Numbered from the stretch's first letter, positions 36,223 to 45,300 are shown. The stretch: DNA of 64,000 bases from Pseudomaricurvus albidus (GCF_018863235.1 NZ_JAHKRS010000005.1:62001-126000), one strand, 5' to 3'. The notes: generated by a model not told the origin, from the letters alone. Program-made: numbers and translations.

Positions 36223-36357
36223 AATAATGCTCCGGGCAATACAACAAAAAAATAAAAAGTGTGGCTGTTATTTAGAGAACGGTTGGAAATCGGCATTAAT
36301 GGTGTCGAGATTTAAAGCCGGTTACTTAATCCGCATACAGCGATTATTTTCTAAGTC

Positions 36358-36373
36358 AGCAATAATCAGGCCA
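36358..36373 (-). promoter_or_regulatory. Sigma-54 (-24/-12) promoter of nasA
   Basis: Read on the minus strand it is TGGCCTGATTATTGCT, matching TGGCAC-N5-TTGCW with the invariant GG and GC separated by 10 bases. Transcription should start about 12 bases downstream, near 36346, giving a roughly 125-base nasA leader. No hairpin or antiterminator was identified there with confidence. Confidence 0.65.
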
Positions 36374-36565
36374 GCTATAAGAAAGGTGCTGAATGCAGCA
36401 AGGGCGACACAGAGATTGCCTGCTGAATTCCTCTAGGAGCGCTGTATGTAGCAATGATCGCGATCCGGCAGCGCGATTAGAGGAGGCGTGCATTGCCCCC
36501 TTTGTAGGGCTGCGGGATCAAAAAATGAGCGGTGGCGTATTTTGCGCTCTATTTATGAGCCATTT

Positions 36566-36668
36566 TGGTGCCTTAATATATTGGTGCTATTGAAATAATA
36601 GACTGGACAATTAATGGATTGGCTGGTTTGTGGGTCTAAAGTGGTGCGTATTGGCGTTATTGTGGTGC
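36566..36668. promoter_or_regulatory. Cluster of TGGTGC boxes (probable NtrC-type sites)
   Basis: Four copies of TGGTGC lie at 36566-36571, 36582-36587, 36642-36647 and 36663-36668, the last two reading TGGTGCGT. The pairs are 16 and 21 bases apart. They sit between nasA and cobA, within about 310 bases of both sigma-54 elements. TGGTGC matches one half of the NtrC site GCACCA/TGGTGC; the same box appears upstream of narK and the second nitrate-reductase-like operon. Rest of the 624-base divergent gap 36223-36846 is AT-rich and non-coding. Confidence 0.55.
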
Positions 36669-36798
36669 GTTAAAGTGTGTTTTTGGGGGTTGTTTGTTTA
36701 TTTGTCGTTATTGCGCATCACAACATAAGAAAGGATTAAAAATTATAACTTGTTGATAAATATAGGAATTTATTTTTTTTAATTTTTTCGAGGGGTGC

Positions 36799-36814
36799 TG
36801 GCACTGTCTTTGCT
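36799..36814 (+). promoter_or_regulatory. Sigma-54 (-24/-12) promoter of cobA-nirBD
   Basis: TGGCACTGTCTTTGCT matches the sigma-54 consensus at nearly every position, with GG at 36800-36801 and GC at 36812-36813 spaced by exactly 10 bases. It leaves a short leader of about 25 bases before the cobA ATG. Confidence 0.85.
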
Positions 36815-36846
36815 CTAGTCATTTCAAGATTTAACGGTGCAGGGCC

Positions 36847-37755
36847 ATGAACATGCCAGTGACAGACGTAGTGAAAGCGAACAAAGCGACAGAGAAAGCC
36901 GACTTTACAGGTTCAGTTGCCACCGAGGTTGTAAAGATTCAGGTTTCCAAGCCCGCTGCCGGCGTTGCTCCAGGCAAGGTGTGGCTTGTTGGTGCCGGCC
37001 CCGGAGATCCGGATCTGCTAACCGTCAAGGCATTGCGCGTTATACAGCAGGCAGATTTGATTCTGTTTGACAATCTGGTGAGTCAGGAAATTCGCGACCT
37101 GTTTCCGTCGTCCACCCCCGCTTTTTATGTGGGTAAAATCAAGGATGCTCATTCCATTCCGCAAGAAGAGCTCAATGAGTTGCTGGTTGAGAAAGCGCTG
37201 GCTGGATTGAATGTCTGTCGTATCAAAGGTGGAGATCCTTTCGTTTTCGGTCGTGGTGGTGAAGAAATGCTGCGCCTTAAGCAGTCGGGCATTCAGGTTG
37301 AACTGGTTCCCGGTGTGACTGCTGCGGCAGGTTGTACCAGTTATGCCGGAATTCCGCTGACCCATCGCGGCGTATCCCAGGGCTGCACTCTGGTGACCGC
37401 TCACGCAGAAAAAGAATTGGGAATCAACTGGGCGTCTTTGGCCTGTATGGATCACACCCTGGTTTTCTATATGGGATTAAGCAAGGCGGGGATGATCAGC
37501 GAACGTTTGATGGCGGAAGGTTTGCACGCCGAGACCCCCGCAGCACTGATTGAAAATGGCTGTTGTCCGCAACAGCGCGTAGTTCGTGGGCAGTTGCAGG
37601 ATCTGGCCGAGATGGTCGAGCGTGAAGCTGTTCAATCACCGGCGTTAATCGTCGTTGGTCAGGTGGTTAATCTGGCCGAACAATTAGATTGGTTTACAAG
37701 TCTCTCGTCAGAAGAGAATACCGCCAGCAAACAACTTCAAAAATTGTCAGCCTGA
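36847..37755 (+). CDS. cobA: Uroporphyrinogen-III C-methyltransferase
   Basis: This protein has up to 302 residues. The first ATG (36847) may be less likely than the second (36853), which has better spacing from GCAGGG. The SUMT family motifs are VWLVGAGPGDPDLLTVKALR, GDPFVFGRGGEEML, PGVTAAAG, and TLVFYMGLSK. It methylates uroporphyrinogen III to precorrin-2, the path to siroheme, which NirB needs. An N-terminal extension of about 40 residues (VTDVVKANKATEKADF) is unstructured-looking. It is the first gene of the cobA-nirB-nirD operon, 15 bases before nirB. Confidence 0.93.
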   Translation: MNMPVTDVVKANKATEKADFTGSVATEVVKIQVSKPAAGVAPGKVWLVGAGPGDPDLLTVKALRVIQQADLILFDNLVSQEIRDLFPSSTPAFYVGKIKDAHSIPQEELNELLVEKALAGLNVCRIKGGDPFVFGRGGEEMLRLKQSGIQVELVPGVTAAAGCTSYAGIPLTHRGVSQGCTLVTAHAEKELGINWASLACMDHTLVFYMGLSKAGMISERLMAEGLHAETPAALIENGCCPQQRVVRGQLQDLAEMVEREAVQSPALIVVGQVVNLAEQLDWFTSLSSEENTASKQLQKLSA

Positions 37756-37770
37756 TATTGAGGAAATGTC

Positions 37771-40305
37771 ATGAGTAAGCAACGTGTATTGGTCGTCGGA
37801 AACGGTATGGTTGGCCACAAGTTTATTGATAACTTGTTGCAGGATTCCCAAGCCGATAATTTCGAAATCATTACTTTCTCTGAGGAGCCACGGCTGGCAT
37901 ACGACCGTGTGCAACTGAGCAGCTACTTCAGTGGTGCTACCGCTGCGGATCTTGCGCTTACAGATGAAGGTTATTACAACGAGAACGGCGTTAACTTTGT
38001 CCTGAATGACAAGGTCGTTGAGCTAAATACCAAAGAAAACTACGTGGTAACAGCCAGTGGTCGCAAAGAGTCTTATGACAAGCTGGTGTTGGCTACCGGT
38101 TCTTTCCCGTTTGTGCCGCCGATTCCCGGCAACGATCAGGAACACTGCCTGGTTTATCGCACGATTGAAGATCTTGAAGCCATTACTGCTTCAGCTTCAC
38201 AGAGCAAGGTGGGTGTGGTTGTCGGTGGAGGCCTGTTGGGTCTTGAGGCCGCCAATGCACTGAAAGCGGCGGGTCTCGAAACGCATGTTGTGGAATTTGC
38301 GCCACGTCTTATGGCTGTTCAGCTGGATGAAGGTGGCGGTAGTTTGTTGCGTCGAAAAATCGAAGACCTGGGTGTAACAGTCCATACCGAAAAGGCAACC
38401 TCTGAAATTGTCGAAGGCGAAACCTGCCGTTACCGCATGAACTTTGCGGATGGCAGTCACCTTGAAACCGATATGATCCTGTTTTCTGCAGGTATTCGTC
38501 CGCAGGATGAGCTGGCACGCCAGTTTGATCTGGAGGTTGGTGAGCGTGGCGGTATCGTGGTTAACGATAACTGTCAGACCAGTGTGGACAATGTTTACGC
38601 TATTGGTGAATGTGCTCTGTGGGGTGGTCGTATCTTCGGTCTGGTTGCCCCTGGTTACACCATGGCGAAGGTTGCCGTTTCTCATATCACCGGTGGCAGT
38701 GAGACCTTTCAGGGTGCTGATATGAGCACCAAACTTAAATTACTGGGTGTGGATGTAGCCAGTATTGGCGATGCGCACGGTAATACTCCGGGGGCTCAGT
38801 CATACACCTATAACGATGAAATCGAGCAGGTCTACAAGCGCCTGATCGTATCTGAAGACGGCAAGAAAGTTCTCGGTGCTGTATTGGTTGGCGATGTAGA
38901 AGCTTACGGGAATCTGCTGCAGTTAATGCTCAATGATATGGAGCTTCCGGAAAATCCGGCAGGTTTGATTCTGCCTGCAGGCAGCGGTGAAGCATCAGTG
39001 GGTTTGGGGGTCGACGCTCTGCCGGATACCGCCCAGATTTGTTCCTGTTACGATGTCACCAAAGGCCAGATCAAAGAAGCTGTGGCCAATGGCTGCGTTG
39101 ATATGGGTGGTATCAAAGGAGCGACCAAGGCTTCTACTGGGTGTGGTGGTTGTGCCGCGTTGACCAAGCAGGTGCTGGATGCCGAGCTGGCCAATCTGGG
39201 TTACGAAGTTAAAAATGATATTTGCGAGCACTTTGCGTATTCCCGTAAAGAGCTGGCTGATATTGTTCGTGTCAAACAAATCAAAACCTTTGATGAACTG
39301 CTGGAAAGTCATGGTCACGGGTTGGGTTGTGATATTTGTAAGCCAACCGTTGGCTCGATTCTGGCCTCATTCTGGAATGATTATGTGCTGAAAGATGAGC
39401 ACATTGGCCTGCAGGACACCAACGATATTTTCCTGGGGAACATGCAAAAAGACGGTACCTACTCGGTTGTGCCTCGAGTGGCCGGTGGTGAAATTACCCC
39501 GGAAAAATTGATTGTACTCGGTGAGGTGGCCAAAGAATTCAATTTGTATACCAAGGTGACTGGTGGACAGCGTATTGACCTGTTTGGTGCTCAACTCCAC
39601 GAGCTGCCGCTGATCTGGAAAAAACTGGTCGATGCCGGTTTTGAAACCGGACACGCTTACGGTAAATCAGTCCGTACTGTGAAGTCCTGTGTGGGTAGCA
39701 CATGGTGTCGCTATGGTGTTAACGACAGTGTGGGTTTTGCCATCAATCTTGAGGACCGATACAAAGGCCTGCGTTCACCTCACAAGTTGAAGTTTGCTGT
39801 TTCAGGTTGTACCCGCGAGTGTGCCGAAGCCCAGTGTAAAGATGTGGGTGTGATTGCCACGGAAAACGGTTGGAATCTGTATGTGTGCGGTAATGGCGGC
39901 ATGCGTCCGCGTCACGCAGACTTGTTTGCAACGGATCTGGATGATGACACCCTGATCAAGTATGTGGATCGTTTCCTGATGTTCTACATCCGCACCGCTG
40001 ATCGCTTGCAGCGTACCTCTGTGTGGCTGGAAAACCTGGAAGGTGGTCTGGACTACCTGAAAGACGTCGTGATCAATGACAAGCTGGGGCTGGGTGCTGA
40101 GTTGGAAGCTGAGATGGAGGCCAATATTGGCAACTACCAGTGTGAGTGGAAAACCACCATTGAAAACCCTGAAAGGCTGAAGCGCTTCAAGCACTTTATC
40201 AACTCAGACGAGACTGACAGCAGTCTTGCTTATGTTGCCGAGCGCGGACAGCGTCGTCCGGCAACACAGGAAGAGCGTATTCAATCCGTTGAGCTGGTTG
40301 ACTAA
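37771..40305 (+). CDS. nirB: NAD(P)H nitrite reductase, large subunit
   Basis: This is an 844-residue siroheme flavoprotein. The N-terminal FAD/NAD(P)H domain has VVGNGMVGHKF and VVGGGLLGLEAANAL. The BFD-like [2Fe-2S] region reads CSCYDVTKGQIKEAVANGC with TGCGGC, and CDICKP marks the second part. The C-terminal sulfite/nitrite reductase half carries KSCVGSTWCRYG and SGCTRECAEAQCKD, the four Cys of the siroheme/[4Fe-4S] site. It reduces nitrite to ammonium in the cytoplasm, following NasA. It is followed after 22 bases by nirD. Length is typical for NirB. Confidence 0.96.
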   Translation: MSKQRVLVVGNGMVGHKFIDNLLQDSQADNFEIITFSEEPRLAYDRVQLSSYFSGATAADLALTDEGYYNENGVNFVLNDKVVELNTKENYVVTASGRKESYDKLVLATGSFPFVPPIPGNDQEHCLVYRTIEDLEAITASASQSKVGVVVGGGLLGLEAANALKAAGLETHVVEFAPRLMAVQLDEGGGSLLRRKIEDLGVTVHTEKATSEIVEGETCRYRMNFADGSHLETDMILFSAGIRPQDELARQFDLEVGERGGIVVNDNCQTSVDNVYAIGECALWGGRIFGLVAPGYTMAKVAVSHITGGSETFQGADMSTKLKLLGVDVASIGDAHGNTPGAQSYTYNDEIEQVYKRLIVSEDGKKVLGAVLVGDVEAYGNLLQLMLNDMELPENPAGLILPAGSGEASVGLGVDALPDTAQICSCYDVTKGQIKEAVANGCVDMGGIKGATKASTGCGGCAALTKQVLDAELANLGYEVKNDICEHFAYSRKELADIVRVKQIKTFDELLESHGHGLGCDICKPTVGSILASFWNDYVLKDEHIGLQDTNDIFLGNMQKDGTYSVVPRVAGGEITPEKLIVLGEVAKEFNLYTKVTGGQRIDLFGAQLHELPLIWKKLVDAGFETGHAYGKSVRTVKSCVGSTWCRYGVNDSVGFAINLEDRYKGLRSPHKLKFAVSGCTRECAEAQCKDVGVIATENGWNLYVCGNGGMRPRHADLFATDLDDDTLIKYVDRFLMFYIRTADRLQRTSVWLENLEGGLDYLKDVVINDKLGLGAELEAEMEANIGNYQCEWKTTIENPERLKRFKHFINSDETDSSLAYVAERGQRRPATQEERIQSVELVD

Positions 40306-40327
40306 GTCAGGTAGAGGAGAATTTACA

Positions 40328-40657
40328 ATGAGTCAGTGGAAAACTATTTGTAGCGAAAGTGATTTAACTCCAAATACCGGCGTATGCGCTTTGGTGGATG
40401 GTGAGCAGGTCGCCGTATTTTACTGCGGCAAGACCAAATCTCTTTTTGCTGTTTCTAACTATGATCCCATCGGCAAGGCTTACGTTCTGAGTCGAGGTAT
40501 CATGGGATCGTTGGGCGATGTGCCGGTTGTGGCATCACCCCTGTACAAGCAACATTTTAATCTTCAGACCGGTGAGTGTCTGGAGGAACCCGAGCATACA
40601 CTGAAGACTTACCCAATTCGTAATGAGGCGGGTGAGATTCAGTTGCAGGCCGCTTGA
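40328..40657 (+). CDS. nirD: NAD(P)H nitrite reductase, small subunit
   Basis: The start is the ATG at 40328 (109 residues), with GAGGAG 9 bases upstream; the longer frame overlaps nirB. It is a Rieske-fold protein without the full Rieske Cys/His ligand pattern, as in NirD proteins (VCALVDGEQVAVFYCG, SRGIMGSLGDVPVVASPLYKQ). It supports NirB in nitrite reduction. It ends the operon, followed by the palindromic terminator at 40693-40718. Confidence 0.95.
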   Translation: MSQWKTICSESDLTPNTGVCALVDGEQVAVFYCGKTKSLFAVSNYDPIGKAYVLSRGIMGSLGDVPVVASPLYKQHFNLQTGECLEEPEHTLKTYPIRNEAGEIQLQAA

Positions 40658-40692
40658 CCTTCCTCGAGCAATTTTAGTTGTTCTCTGCACTG

Positions 40693-40718
40693 GGGGCGCA
40701 TATGCGCCCCATTTTTTT
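40693..40718 (+). terminator. Intrinsic terminator after nirD
   Basis: GGGGCGC and GCGCCCC form a perfect hairpin around ATAT, followed by A and seven T residues. It sits 35 bases past the nirD stop. Confidence 0.92.
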
Positions 40719-40790
40719 GTCTGCCTATTTTGTGTTTGGAAATTTACTGTTTCGAAAGAAGAGAATCTCCTGTCAGGCTGAGTTCAAATT

Positions 40791-40882
40791 TGGTGCGCAA
40801 ATAAGGCGTTCTGCTTCTTGTTGTGGGTGGTCCGGCTATCCCTATTTAAAAATACTGGTTTCTGGTGGTGCGTTAATGCACA
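40791..40882. promoter_or_regulatory. TGGTGC boxes upstream of narK
   Basis: TGGTGCG is found at 40791-40797 and 40866-40872. The second continues as TGGTGCGTTAATGCACA, where GTGC...GCAC forms an inverted repeat, and is followed by ATGCACATAAATGCAT at 40876-40891. The same TGGTGCG core lies upstream of nasA/cobA and of the 60514 operon. Within the 369-base gap 40658-41026 the other features are the nirD terminator and the narK promoter. Confidence 0.5.
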
Positions 40883-40966
40883 TAAATGCATGTTTGTGGG
40901 GCTTTGTTTGGCGCTTGATTTCGGGGTTTTTTCATAACCTACTGATTTTTAATGATATTTCTCAGG

Positions 40967-40982
40967 TGGCATAGTGCGTGCA
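40967..40982 (+). promoter_or_regulatory. Sigma-54 (-24/-12) promoter of narK
   Basis: TGGCATAGTGCGTGCA carries GG (40968-40969) and GC (40980-40981) exactly 10 bases apart and keeps TGGCA and TGCA of the consensus. It leaves a leader of about 35 bases before the narK ATG. Confidence 0.65.
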
Positions 40983-41026
40983 TTGAGAATGGCAAGTTTT
41001 AACTTTTCCTTAGGGGATGTGCCGCT

Positions 41027-42502
41027 ATGAGTTCCGCTGATAAATTCAACCTTTTCTCGTTTACGGGAAAGATGAAAATCCTCCACCTGAGCTGGATGGC
41101 TTTCTTTATTACATTCATGGTGTGGTACAACTTCGCACCTTTGCTTCAGGCACTGAAAGAATCCCTGGGGTTAACAACAGAAGAAATTAAAACCCTGTTG
41201 ATCCTGAACGTTGCTTTTACCATTCCGGCTCGTGTTGTGATTGGTATGCTGACAGATAAATACGGTCCCAGAGCGGTTTACTCAGGTCTGTTGGCAGTCT
41301 GCTCTATTCCCTGTTTTATGTTTGCCTTGGCAGATACCTTTACCCAGGCGGCCATTGCCCGTTTTGCATTAGGGTGTATTGGTGCCGGCTTTGTTGTGGG
41401 TATTCGCCTGGTGTCTGAGTGGTTCCCCCATAATGAGTTGGGGACGGCAGAAGGTATCTACGGTGGCTGGGGTAACTTCGGTTCTGCCGCAGCGGCCTTC
41501 ACTTTGCCTACCGTTGCGGTCATGTTTGGCGGTGATGATGGCTGGCGTTATGCGATGGGAATCACAGGCTTGATGAGCTTGATGTTCGCGTTTGTTTTTT
41601 ATGCGAATGTAACAGATACCCCTAAAGGCTCAACTTACTTCCGCCCTAAAAACCTGGGCGCAATGGAAGTCACTTCAACAGGCGATTTCTATTTTTTACT
41701 GATTATGAAAGTACCCATGTACGCGGCTCTGGCGCTGTTGGCATGGAAACTGTCACCATCCGGTGTCAGCATGTTGTCAGAAACCGTTGTCAACTTGATC
41801 TACGCAGGTCTTGTGGCTCTCTATCTATACGATGCTTCTCACGTCTGGAAAGTTAATAAGCATATTTTCAAAGAGCCGGTGCCCGAGATTCATCAGTATA
41901 AATTCAAGCAGGTTGCTGTACTGAATGTTCTGTACTTTGCGACCTTTGGTTCTGAGTTGGCTGTTATTTCCATGCTGCCGCTGTTCTTCTCCGAGACCTT
42001 TGAGTTGTCTCCAGTCGTTGCAGGTATGGTTGCTTCTGCCTATGCCTTTATGAATCTGATGTCACGTCCTGGTGGTGGTTGGTTGTCAGATAAGTTTGGT
42101 CGTAAGCCTACACTGTTGATTCTAACGGCTGGTCTCGCAGTTGGTTACTTTGTTATGGGGCACATTGATGGAGCCTGGCCTGTATGGTTGGCTGTAGTTG
42201 CAGCAATGGCCTGTTCTTTCTTTGTCCAGTCAGGTGAGGGCGCAGTGTTTGCCGCAGTGCCGTTGATCAAGCGTCGTATGACTGGCCAGATCGCGGGTAT
42301 GACCGGTGCCTATGGGAATGTGGGTGCAGTGGTTTACCTGACTGTCCTGTCGATGGTGGAATACAGCACTTTCTTCCTGGTGATTTCTGCGACTGCGGTA
42401 TTGGGCTTCGTTACTCTGTTGATGATGGAAGAGCCTTCCGGAAAGATTGCTGAGGTAAACGAAGATGGTAGCGTTGAGTTGATTGATGTCGCCAAGGCCT
42501 GA
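41027..42502 (+). CDS. narK: Nitrate/nitrite MFS transporter
   Basis: This is a 491-residue protein of the NNP family with about 12 membrane segments. The first segment includes MAFFITFMVWYNFAPL, then the nitrate signatures ARVVIGMLTDKYGPR and, in the C-terminal half, MSRPGGGWLSDKFGRK. An insert of about 60 residues between the sixth and seventh helices includes a central hydrophilic loop. It imports nitrate to the cytoplasm and may exchange nitrite. It follows nirD and precedes the PP2C-kinase gene, matching the order seen in Pseudomonas nitrate assimilation loci. The ribosome binding site is AGGGG, with somewhat long spacing. Confidence 0.92.
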   Translation: MSSADKFNLFSFTGKMKILHLSWMAFFITFMVWYNFAPLLQALKESLGLTTEEIKTLLILNVAFTIPARVVIGMLTDKYGPRAVYSGLLAVCSIPCFMFALADTFTQAAIARFALGCIGAGFVVGIRLVSEWFPHNELGTAEGIYGGWGNFGSAAAAFTLPTVAVMFGGDDGWRYAMGITGLMSLMFAFVFYANVTDTPKGSTYFRPKNLGAMEVTSTGDFYFLLIMKVPMYAALALLAWKLSPSGVSMLSETVVNLIYAGLVALYLYDASHVWKVNKHIFKEPVPEIHQYKFKQVAVLNVLYFATFGSELAVISMLPLFFSETFELSPVVAGMVASAYAFMNLMSRPGGGWLSDKFGRKPTLLILTAGLAVGYFVMGHIDGAWPVWLAVVAAMACSFFVQSGEGAVFAAVPLIKRRMTGQIAGMTGAYGNVGAVVYLTVLSMVEYSTFFLVISATAVLGFVTLLMMEEPSGKIAEVNEDGSVELIDVAKA

Positions 42503-42566
42503 GTCTAAGGGGCGCGCCTGCTCCATACAGGCTCCATCCTTTTGAAAAAGACTGTGTTATTGATTT

Positions 42567-42593
42567 ACGGCCATCAACGATGGCCGTTTTTTG
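42567..42593 (+). terminator. Intrinsic terminator after narK
   Basis: ACGGCCAT (42567-42574) pairs with ATGGCCGT (42580-42587) around CAACG, followed by a T-run. Confidence 0.9.
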
Positions 42594-42731
42594 TGGCACT
42601 ATTGAACTATCAGCTCGTTAAGAGTCCAGCTCAGGATTAACACTGAATAAGAGATTTCGGGTTATCAGTCTGTGGTGAGACGTGAAAACCGGGAATGATT
42701 GATAGCGCAGGCAACAGGCAGGTTACACTAC

Positions 42732-44501
42732 GTGAAAACGCAACAAGTCGATTCAGAGCAACGGCAAGAACCGGCGGCAGATGTCCTGACGGTGAAGGTC
42801 GGTGGTTATACCACGGCAGGTACCAAGGAACGGAATGAAGATGCCTTTGCGGTAAAGTTACCTTCCAGTGCCGGAGTGGTTAACTACAAAGGCATTGTTG
42901 CCTGTATTGCGGACGGAGTGAGCTGCAGTGATAACGCTCAACAAGCCAGTATCACCAGCGTGACCCAGTTTATTGAGGATTATTACAGCACACCGGACAG
43001 CTGGAGTGTAAAAAAGTCTGCCGCACGGGTTTTGACCTCGTTAAATTCCTGGCTTTTCCATCACGGTCAGCAGAGTGACCTTCGTCATAATGGTTTGGTG
43101 ACCACTTTTTCCGGTGTAGTGCTCAAATCCAATACCGCCCATTTGTTGCATGTTGGTGATAGTCGAATATTCCGTTTTCGCGATGGCCGATTAAAACAAT
43201 TGACTCGTGATCACAGCCATAATCAATACGGTCGCAAAAGCTTTCTAACCCGAGCGCTGGGGATGGACAGTCATCTGGAGGTGGATTATCGTCAGGTGTC
43301 CTTACAGGTTGGGGACCTATTGGTATTAACTTCGGATGGCGTCCACGAATACCTGTCTTTAGCGGATTCCATCCAGCTGCTTACGGATGCAGGTGAAGAT
43401 CTTGAGGCTGCGGCCAGGGCCTCTGTTGAAAAGGCGCTGGCCAATGGCAGTGATGATAACCTCAGTTGTCTTCTGGTTCGTATTACAGCTCTGCCGCAGG
43501 CGGATGTGGATGAAGTTCATCGCCAGCTGACAGAATTGGTGATACCGCCGGTTATGGATGTGGGCAACAAGATTGACCGGTTCGAAGTGCTGCAAGTGAT
43601 GCACAGCGGGACCCGCAGTCACTTGTATTTAGTCGAAGATAAGGAGGCCGGACGCAAGTTGGTGCTAAAAGCACCTTCGGAAAATTTCTCGGAAGATCCT
43701 CAATATCTGGAAGGATTTATCCGCGAGCAGTGGGTGGGCCGGCGACTGAACAGCCCCTGGGTGATGAAAATTTATGAGCGACCACATGAATCGCCGTTTT
43801 TGTATCATCTCTGTGAATACGTAGAGGGACAGACACTACGACAATGGATGCATGATAATCCTCATCCGGAGTTTGATGAGGTACGCTCAATTACCGAATC
43901 CATTATCCGCGGGATTCGTGTTTTTCAGCGTATGGGAATGGTGCACCGGGATCTCAAACCAGAGAATATTATCGTTACTCCTCAGAAAAAAGCAGTCATT
44001 ATCGACTTTGGGACGGTGAGGGTTGATAGTCTTGATGAAATAGTTTCACCCATTGATGATGAAACACCGGTGGGTTCTGTGGATTATATTGCACCGGAGT
44101 ATTTGCGTGGTGAGAAAGGCTTGCATCAATCGGATATTTTTTCTCTGGGCGTCATTGTCTATGAGATGTTGACCGGAAAGCTTCCCTACAAAACCTCAAC
44201 CGCCCAGCAGCGCAATCCACAACGTTATCAGGACTGGCATTACTTTTCCGCCCGTGATCATCGTAAAGAGATTCCTCTCTGGTTGGATCTGGCTTTGGAA
44301 AAAGCCTGTGCCGAATCTCCGGCGCAGCGTTACAGCGTGCTTTCAGAGTTTTTGGCTGATATGTCGACGCCAAATAGCCAGTTGGTGAGCGAGCGTCAGA
44401 ATGCTCCTTTTCTACAGCGAAATCCGTTACTTTTTTGGCAGTGGATGTCTGCAGTTTTGCTGGTGATTGTGTTAGTAGAAGCCTGGTTTTTAAGTCAATG
44501 A
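42732..44501 (+). CDS. Bifunctional PP2C phosphatase / Ser-Thr protein kinase
   Basis: The likely start is GTG at 42732 (589 residues; AGG 9 bases upstream), since the longer frame begins at a TTG at 42699. The N-terminal PP2C domain has TKERNEDAF, CIADGVSCSDNA, HVGDSRIFRFRDGRLKQL, LVLTSDGVHEYL and GSDDNLSCLLVRI. The kinase domain follows with VLKAP (ATP-site Lys), MVHRDLKPENIIV, IIDFGTVR and DYIAPEYL. The final roughly 22 residues are one membrane helix (WMSAVLLVIVLVEAWFL). A homologue sits beside the nitrate transporter in Pseudomonas aeruginosa (PA1782-type). It may regulate nitrate uptake or reduction by phosphorylation; no target is known. Confidence 0.9.
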   Translation: MKTQQVDSEQRQEPAADVLTVKVGGYTTAGTKERNEDAFAVKLPSSAGVVNYKGIVACIADGVSCSDNAQQASITSVTQFIEDYYSTPDSWSVKKSAARVLTSLNSWLFHHGQQSDLRHNGLVTTFSGVVLKSNTAHLLHVGDSRIFRFRDGRLKQLTRDHSHNQYGRKSFLTRALGMDSHLEVDYRQVSLQVGDLLVLTSDGVHEYLSLADSIQLLTDAGEDLEAAARASVEKALANGSDDNLSCLLVRITALPQADVDEVHRQLTELVIPPVMDVGNKIDRFEVLQVMHSGTRSHLYLVEDKEAGRKLVLKAPSENFSEDPQYLEGFIREQWVGRRLNSPWVMKIYERPHESPFLYHLCEYVEGQTLRQWMHDNPHPEFDEVRSITESIIRGIRVFQRMGMVHRDLKPENIIVTPQKKAVIIDFGTVRVDSLDEIVSPIDDETPVGSVDYIAPEYLRGEKGLHQSDIFSLGVIVYEMLTGKLPYKTSTAQQRNPQRYQDWHYFSARDHRKEIPLWLDLALEKACAESPAQRYSVLSEFLADMSTPNSQLVSERQNAPFLQRNPLLFWQWMSAVLLVIVLVEAWFLSQ

Positions 44502-44513
44502 CGTAGGCGGGTG

Positions 44514-45269
44514 CTACGGGTTGTGGTCTTCGTCAGGCGTTTGATTACCAAAGCCGCCGAACAGGGCTGCTTTTTCTTCGCTGCTGACGTTTGTTGTGGG
44601 TTGTTGAAGTAGTGAGCCGCTGCAAACCCGGTTTCGCCCATCTGTTTTCGCCTTATACAACCAGTTGTCTGCACGTTTGATCAGCATTTCCGGGGTAAAA
44701 TCAGAAGTTGGTGTAAAAGAGTCCACTCCGGCGCTTGCGGTCAGGTGTAGCTTTTCCTTGCCAATCATCAGTGGCGTGGTTTCTATCTGAATGCGCAGCC
44801 GCTCGGCCACCAGTGTTCCTGTTCTGAGGTCGGTGGAAGGTAAGATAATCAGAAATTCTTCTCCGCCGTAACGGCAGGGGATATCCAGCTTGCGAGTGGT
44901 GTTGTTGATTAAGGCTGCGGTTTGTTGCAGAGCCTGGTTGCCGGCGTCATGGCCCCATTGGTCATTAACCTGTTTAAAGTGATCCAGATCCAGCAATATC
45001 AGGGAGGTATCCTGACCCGTTCGCAGAGTGCGTTCGAATTCCTGATCCAGCGCCTGATGGATATAGCGAAAATTGAACAGCTCCGTAAGCGCATCGGTTA
45101 CGACCAGCTTATCAAGCTTGTTGATCTTAGCCTGCAGGGCATCGATGCGGGAGCACAGTTCATCAACCGCCGGCACTGGCTTGTTGCAATGCGGGCACTG
45201 ATTGTCCAGACACAGGCACTCCCCAGCGGAGATTGGTTGATTGTGTTTATTGCCTGGAGTTTTTGGCAC
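44514..45269 (-). CDS. Diguanylate cyclase (GGDEF protein with Cys-rich N-terminus)
   Basis: This 251-residue protein starts at GTG 45269, with AAGGAG 5 bases upstream. The N-terminus has four closely spaced Cys (GECLCLDNQCPHCNKP), a possible zinc or redox knuckle, then a short coiled-coil helix (DELCSRIDALQAKINKL). The GGDEF domain starts near residue 60. The active site is GGEEF, with upstream LILLDLDHFKQVNDQWGHDAGN. It synthesises c-di-GMP from two GTP. The I-site RxxD upstream of GGEEF is not obvious. It begins 31 bases after mobA and is probably co-transcribed with it. Confidence 0.88.
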   Translation of the reverse strand: MPKTPGNKHNQPISAGECLCLDNQCPHCNKPVPAVDELCSRIDALQAKINKLDKLVVTDALTELFNFRYIHQALDQEFERTLRTGQDTSLILLDLDHFKQVNDQWGHDAGNQALQQTAALINNTTRKLDIPCRYGGEEFLIILPSTDLRTGTLVAERLRIQIETTPLMIGKEKLHLTASAGVDSFTPTSDFTPEMLIKRADNWLYKAKTDGRNRVCSGSLLQQPTTNVSSEEKAALFGGFGNQTPDEDHNP

Positions 45270-45300
45270 TGGCGCTCCTTTCTGCGAAGTGTCCTCTATT

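Noticed and set aside
36128-36593. Short ORFs in the nasA/cobA gap
   Set aside because: They overlap the nasA start, the sigma-54 element and the TGGTGC boxes; composition is not protein-like.
40678-40974. 98-residue ORF between nirD and narK
   Set aside because: It spans the nirD terminator and the narK promoter boxes, and has no ribosome binding site or domain.
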